In this document: piece after piece, positions 58,711 through 64,000 of the stretch | How positions within the stretch are numbered: the stretch's first letter is position 1 | Layout: every line of letters begins with the position of its first letter | Source of the DNA: Cunninghamia lanceolata | Lineage: Eukaryota; Streptophyta; Pinopsida; Cupressales; Cupressaceae | Assembly (NCBI GenBank): GCA_027924645.1 | Contig: BSBN01000252.1 | Span: forward strand, 2,790,001 to 2,854,000 | DNA length: 64,000 nt | Direction of reading: 5' to 3' | Notes under the pieces: generated by a model | What the model saw: the letters and a program-made list of their open reading frames with translations, nothing else | Databases searched by the model: none | What the model was told of the DNA's origin: nothing | Program-made: the position numbers and the translations under genes

Positions 58711-59122
58711 CTTCATTATTATCATTATTTTATTATTGTGCTATAGTTTAGTAATCCATAAAATAGTATAATAGTGATCATAAAATAGTGTTTATGTCCA
58801 TGACAATCTTTTCCCTTTTCTTTTTCTTTTTCTTTTTTCTTTCTTACTCTTTTTAATAATTTGTGTAATTTCCTTCAATTATTTACTTGCCTTTTTATTT
58901 CTTATTATAGTATGTTATTGTTGCATTGGTGTCTTGTTGTGAATGGTTGACTTCTAACTGTTACAACCTCTTTCAACCTAACCCCCTTCTCTCTCTTTAT
59001 AAGGCAATTCTGTAATCCCATTCTTTAGAATCCTCTTCCTGATGATGGTTCACAGAGTGTGACCCAAAACGTCGATACAAAAGAATACACGCAGTCAAAT
59101 CCAAAAGCAATTTCTTCTTCAT
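56811..59122. mobile_element. Long-inverted-repeat (foldback-type) element inside the unknown pseudogene
   Basis: Arms of about 715 bp at 56811-57528 and 58406-59122 are near-perfect reverse complements, including a (TTA)n tract whose length differs between arms. The 880-bp centre is pyrimidine-rich with no recognisable protein. Outer ends read GAAGAAGAAATTGC and GCAATTTCTTCTTC. The host frame continues on both sides, so it was an insertion. Flanking duplication is unclear (AT or ATG at most). Each arm holds CTGATGA, a 6-of-7 stem and AAAACGTC, reminiscent of a hammerhead core with the GAAA box mutated. Class is unresolved. Confidence 0.7.
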
Positions 59123-59739
59123 GGATGCCAATATTTTGGTGGCCGAAGAAGTGTTGAACAACCCTAAGGAAATGAACTCTGTTGCTTGGGTTGACATAAT
59201 TGAGTGGAAGTTGTCTATTGTGGGGGCACTTGAAGAAGAAATGAGAAGCACTTTGACCCTTTACTACTCACAATTAAGAGATATCAAAAGTAATTTTGCC
59301 ATCTCAGAAATAGAAGTCGTTGGTGATGATGATGATAAGTTGCTTGAAGTTAAGGAGATCAAGCAAAATTTCAAAAAGATGGTGATTGAAAAAATAGTTA
59401 GTTATGATATAGTCATAGTAGAATCAATTGTAAAGGTTGCAAGAATAGACATCTACATCAAAACACTCAAAAAATGGACTGGATGACACGCATAAAAAGG
59501 TGACTCATGTTGATAGGACGATTAGTAAGAGGAAACTTCGAGTCAACATGACTGGAAGTCCAAGCGGCATGGTGTTATCATCAATCATCAACAAGTACCA
59601 AGCTTATAAGGCAATGTTAAGGGCACATGCAGCTCAAGTAGCACAATCTGACTCATGTAATGAAGACGGACAGGTGAAGGAGAAGGAAGTGACACAAAAG
59701 GACACTACTAAGGAGGGGGACGTGGCAATAATCAATTGA
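59121..59739 (+). pseudogene. Unknown coding region, 3' part (right of the inverted-repeat element)
   Basis: The frame of 56484-56810 resumes at 59121 (MDANILVAEEVLNNPKEMNS) and runs to 59486, then after a frame change 59500-59739 ends with a charged tail (VKEKEVTQKDTTKEGD). Helical, coiled-coil-like composition. The reading frame match across the insert supports one ancestral gene. Beyond about 59740 the AT-rich sequence looks like a 3' untranslated region. Confidence 0.5.
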
Positions 59740-61690
59740 TTTTCTTTGCTCATGCTTTAGTATTTTCATATTTGTAAAAAAACTATTGGCTCTCGAGAGC
59801 TCTTTATTTGAATGATGTTTAATTTAAAGACTTCTTTTAGTCGGTTGTCTCAAGAAGCCGTTATTTTTTAAAGACAGTTATTGGGTGACATGGCTATAAA
59901 TTTAGTTAGCCTGTTGATGTAGGGATCTTTTGGCAAACTTTGTTTTGGTGATACATCAATTTTGTTACTTTCCTATTCAATTGCTTTAATATATGAAATA
60001 GAAATCAATACAATAGAGTTTAGAGGATCATAAACTTTGTGTTATAGTTGTTTGAATTCATATTCTTCCTACATTGAATATATTGTTGTTGATTGGTTAT
60101 CTTTTTGTATTGGAGTAGTTGGATATTTTAAATCTTGCTCACTGCTGTGAAGTATTTATCTTTTGGTGAATGGTTTATGGTGGTGATTATATGGTATACA
60201 GTGTAATTCTTTATTGATTCATTATAGTTGTTGCTGTGGAAGTCTTTGTGCTTCATTGATTTGAGTTGATATTGGGAAATATTGCCTTTATTGCTTTCTG
60301 GTTAAAAGCACCACCTTTTCCTTTGCTTTCTGGTTAAAAGCAATTTGAGTTTTCATTCATTGGATATTATAAGAAGGTATCTGCACCTTGGTAAATAAGC
60401 AAAGAATCATTGTAAAATACCATTGCAACTGATTCAACTATTGTTACATTTGTCACTTATATGGGTGTGAGAATATAGAGTTAGGTGGCAAATCTATAAA
60501 CCAACACATCGCATCTGCATCTATGACTTGGCAGTTTGGAGATTATGTAAAGCAAAGAGACAAGAATGACATACTCAAGTTTTAGAGGATATAAAGTATT
60601 GCAAGTGTGTTTTTGAATGTTCTGAGTTAATATTGTGTGACTGGACTGTGTAAGGGATACTGGGATCAGTGTTTGATTGCTTGCGCTAGCAAGAAGAAGC
60701 ATAAACTAGAAAGAGGAGTGTATGAGAAGGTTTGTTAGGTCTCATAATGTTCGCGGCATGAACCAATTGATGATATTTCACTTCTCCAGTACCACATAGG
60801 GTCTGGAGCTAATGTATGAAAGATTAAGTGCTTGTGGAGCCGACATGGTGTATTTGAGTACTTACGCCGTGTGTATGGAAGCATGTACTAGAAAGAAAGT
60901 TTGGGAGGAAGTAAAATGGGTCTAGTAGATCCTTTGGTATGAACCGCATAATGAGATTTCACTCCTACATTACCGTAGATGATTTGGGAGCTGACAAGTA
61001 AGGTTGGTTACATGTTTCATAATACACAGTATCTTAAGGCCGACAAAGTTGATGTTTAGAAGGCTTGCAGAGGATATATATGAAAGATGATAGATTGTTT
61101 CAAAGTAAAGAAATGAGCATGATGAAAAGAAAATGATCTTGAGGTAAAGAAATAACTCTGTAAGCAATAATGTATAATTTATATAGCAAAGTTAGTATTG
61201 CAGAGACGTTTGAGTCATCAAAATTAGTCAAGTGACTAAGAAGATATCAAGGAAGATAGTGCAGAAGTATTTGAGTCATATGAACAATTCAAGGATTTCA
61301 AGGTGTTATCAAAGATGTGTTGTGCCCTACACAACACACCCCTTTTTGTCTCAAAATGTGGACCCTCCTTTTTTGCTTACTTCAAGTACCCTAGGATTTT
61401 ATGCTTCATTAGGTTAATTTGATGACCTAGTTCCTAGATAGTAAGTCTATTTGGTCTCCTTGGATTTGAATTCACCTATAAGTTTTGGTGTCTTTATGTG
61501 CTTTTATGTGCTTTACCTAGAGTCAATGAGTTTTGGACTTAATCCATTCGATTGTGGGCTTTGTCCTTAGTCTTTTCAATAGTTTTATGCTTTTCAGACT
61601 TTTTGGCCTTTGTCATTTTGACATGCTAGAAGGGATAGGCCCAACCCCCCACACTTTACCTTCATTCAATTTTTCACTCATGCATTTTTC
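59740..61690. other. AT-rich intergenic DNA with minor repeats
   Basis: No gene supported. TGCTTTCTGGTTAAAAGCA occurs twice (about 60292-60310 and 60332-60350), each a short hairpin. Two diverged direct repeats lie near 60760-60820 and 60937-60995 (CATGAACC..TTTCACTTCT and TATGAACC..TTTCACTCCT). A palindromic TGTTGTGCCCTACACAACA is at about 61318-61336. Confidence 0.5.
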
Positions 61691-62192
61691 AGAGCCGCAA
61701 CATCGAGCTTTCTCCTTTCACCTTTCCATTTTAGAAGGTGGCATAGGTTTCTCCCAACCCCCGACTCCCGATGATTTCCCTTTTGTATTTTTCAGAGCCG
61801 CAGAATTGGTCCTTCTCCTTTCACCTTTTGATTTTGGAAGGTGGAAGAGGTTTCTCCCAACCCCCAACTCCCGGCAATTTCCCTTTCGTATTTTTTGGAG
61901 CCATGGTGTCGGGCCTTCTCCTTTCACCTTTCCATTTTAGAAGGTGACAGAGTTTTCTCTCGACCCCCGATTCCTGGCGATTTCCCTTTTTTATTTTTTA
62001 GAGCCGCGGCGTCAAGCCTTCTGATTGTACTCTTCCATCTTGGAAGGTCGCGGAGGTTATCCTTGACCCCCAACTCCTGGTGATATCTTATGTTTTTGTT
62101 TGTCGGAGACACAGAGTCAGGCCTTCTCACTTCACCCTTCCATTTTGGAAGGTAATTTGGATTACTCCCCAACTCCCAATCTCTGATTTCCC
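61691..62192 (+). repeat. Five-copy 103-bp tandem repeat
   Basis: Units start at about 61691, 61794, 61897, 62000 and 62105. Each has AGAGCCGCRG, GGCCTTCTCCTTTCACC, TTCCATTTTRGAAGG, then CCCAACCCCCRACTCCYGG and ATTTCCCTTT. CACCTT/AAGGTG forms a hairpin in each unit, and the period is nearly constant. The reading frames on both strands here arise from the repeat. Confidence 0.85.
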
Positions 62193-64000
62193 CCCTTGAA
62201 TCAAGCTCTTTCAAGTTTCCATAGGCCTTGGCTTGGTTTAGATAGTCATATGATTTCACGTAAGGTCTCATGGGCTCATCCTAGGGGCTTGTTGATACAT
62301 TGATTATCTTGCATACTTGAGTTTGGGAGCCTTGATTTGAAGGGTGTGTCATTGCTTCATTAGCTTTCCTGGTTTACAAGTGTATAATGTCTAGGATTAG
62401 TTTCAGTGAACCTAATGAAGTTTGTGGGTGCTTACAGGGAATTTGGTATTGCATTGACTTCCTTCTTTTCTTAAAAGGGGGCTTTGATGGTTTGATATGA
62501 TTTTACCTTAGGAACTGGTGTCTTCTTTCTTAGACTGATTGCAAGCTTAAAATGGAAAGATAGGAATTTGACATCTCAAGTCTAGAATCTCCATTCCAAT
62601 TATGACTGGGGTTGTTGCTTTCTAGATAAGATTGGTCCTAGGTTACATAAATAAGGAGCATAAAAGACTTATTTTGTATATATTTGTGATAGAACCCTGG
62701 GGCTGATAAAGACTGTGATATGCAACCATGAGATCTTAAGGTTTAAAACTATAGCTTGTGTGGAATATTTTATTGACCTATTTCATAGGGTCCTGCTGAG
62801 AATGATGTCTCATGGGGTCTGTTGATGATTTTTTTGATTCGTTTATGAGGATTTTGATACTGTTTTGTTTTCTTGCAAGTCCAGGGAGCTGAAAGCATTG
62901 AGGACATGCGCTAAGATACAAAGGAGATGATGTACATTTGGAGAAACCTACCTTGGCATTGGATAGGTGAAAGAAGTACAAGATGAAGAGGATTATTATT
63001 TGAGACACAAGTTGTCCATATGATATACAAACCGGGCTTAACCGATCCATGGTGTAGCCTTGGATTTGTAACTTGTTTCTATTTTGGGGACCAGCTGACC
63101 CATGACAAATATGTAGCTTATAATCCATTATGCAAGCCAACTTAGGCAATATGTAAAATGTAATACATTGTAACTCCTATAAAAATGAGATGTGCTTTTT
63201 CATTTTGGAGGTAGGACAGGGAGACTCAAGTTGAGCGCACAAATGTAAAATGGTAGCAAGGGTGTGAGAATTCTGCTAAGTTGTCACATGCAAGCTAGTT
63301 CTCCAAGAGGCACAACTAGGGCAAACTAATATGCATCTGGAGTGTGGAATTTTTGCCCATTTGTAACTTGCCAGTCTACCGCCAATTGTAATTGGTGATG
63401 TATTTTGTATTTGTTGTTTTGAAACTTGGTTCATTTGATGAAACTCAATAGAGTGTTGATTGTTTACACATGATTGTATAATACCTATGTATGTAATATG
63501 GTGGTTTATGCAATTATTTTGTCATTTTCATGAAATTCAATAGAGTCTTGCACCATGATATTAATAATTGTGTGAAATACTAATTATTGCATCATTAGGT
63601 TAATAGTTTCATTGGATCCTCCAAGGCATAGGACAACAAATCAAAATGCAAAGCTGATCTGCTTCATTTTTTATTTTCATTTACATTCTAAAACCCTTAC
63701 CCTTTTGTTCTTTTTTCAAATCTGGTTAGTTTAGGAGTATGTTAGGATTAGATTAGGATTTTATTATTCATTACTTACTGATATAAATCAGATTTATCAC
63801 ATTTACAAGTCACCTTATTGCTGATACAGCATTGTAAATATTCATTTCTGAGCAATAGGTGATTGGAGCAACCTATTTGTGCCTTGTTTATCTAATTTGT
63901 TGATCTCCTTGTGAGAATAACCATGTGTTTATTCAATTCTCAGTAGCCCCTTAAACAAGTACAACTACATATACCACTGATCTATCCATCACAGTTGAGA
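62193..64000. other. Intergenic DNA to the window end
   Basis: No gene recognised. CTATAAAAATGAGATG at about 63178-63193 resembles a TATA region, and TGATGAAACTCAATAGAGTGTTG with a near copy (CATGAAATTCAATAGAGTCTTG) lies downstream at about 63436 and 63529. This could be an LTR fragment, but I find no partner copy in the window. Confidence 0.4.

Overview
The window reads as repeat-dense DNA from a large plant genome, with no confident intact host gene. The evidence is a plant Ty1/copia element, three very long plant Ty3/gypsy elements with Tat-type dual RNase H, a solo copia-type LTR, decayed reading frames and long AT-rich intergenic stretches. A gymnosperm is plausible from the texture, but nothing here proves it.

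Layout. (1) 1-5618: a decayed copia element (Tnt1/Tork-like), with its 5' LTR cut by the window edge. (2) 6623-50009: a three-level nest of gypsy elements, each closed by its own target duplication. Element B (minus strand, LTRs 6623-7408 and 49232-50009, GGAAT) carries element C in its gag gene. C (plus, LTRs 12940-14080 and 44037-45177, GTGGG) carries element D between its protease/G-patch part and its reverse transcriptase. D is 20488-34958 (plus, 1037-bp LTRs, CCTCC). In both cases the host reading frame is continuous once the insert and one target copy are ignored. My by-eye LTR mismatch estimates (B about 3%, C about 2.6%, D about 1.3%) follow the nesting order. (3) 50348-51700: a solo LTR with TATAT duplications. 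(4) 54028-59739: a broken unknown coding region split by a 2.3-kb long-inverted-repeat element (56811-59122). (5) 59740-64000: AT-rich DNA with a five-copy 103-bp tandem repeat.

How the elements work. C and D encode gag, aspartic protease, a G-patch-like segment, reverse transcriptase with RNase H, a second RNase H and integrase; all are disabled by stops or frameshifts. B has gag and protease only, with a proline-rich repeat ORF where polymerase should be, so it must have depended on other elements in trans. C also carries, antisense near its 3' end, a broken plant mobile domain (PMD) gene.

The most unusual signal is non-coding. Different elements share RNA-like modules whose stems are kept by compensatory changes: a leader structure (B, C, D), tandem hairpins after the pol stop (B, C, D), and a roughly 70-nt nested stem module present twice in C and B. 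A short GCGCTTTTGG-type motif is repeated many times ahead of gag and ahead of the antisense PMD gene, always pointing toward the ORF it precedes.
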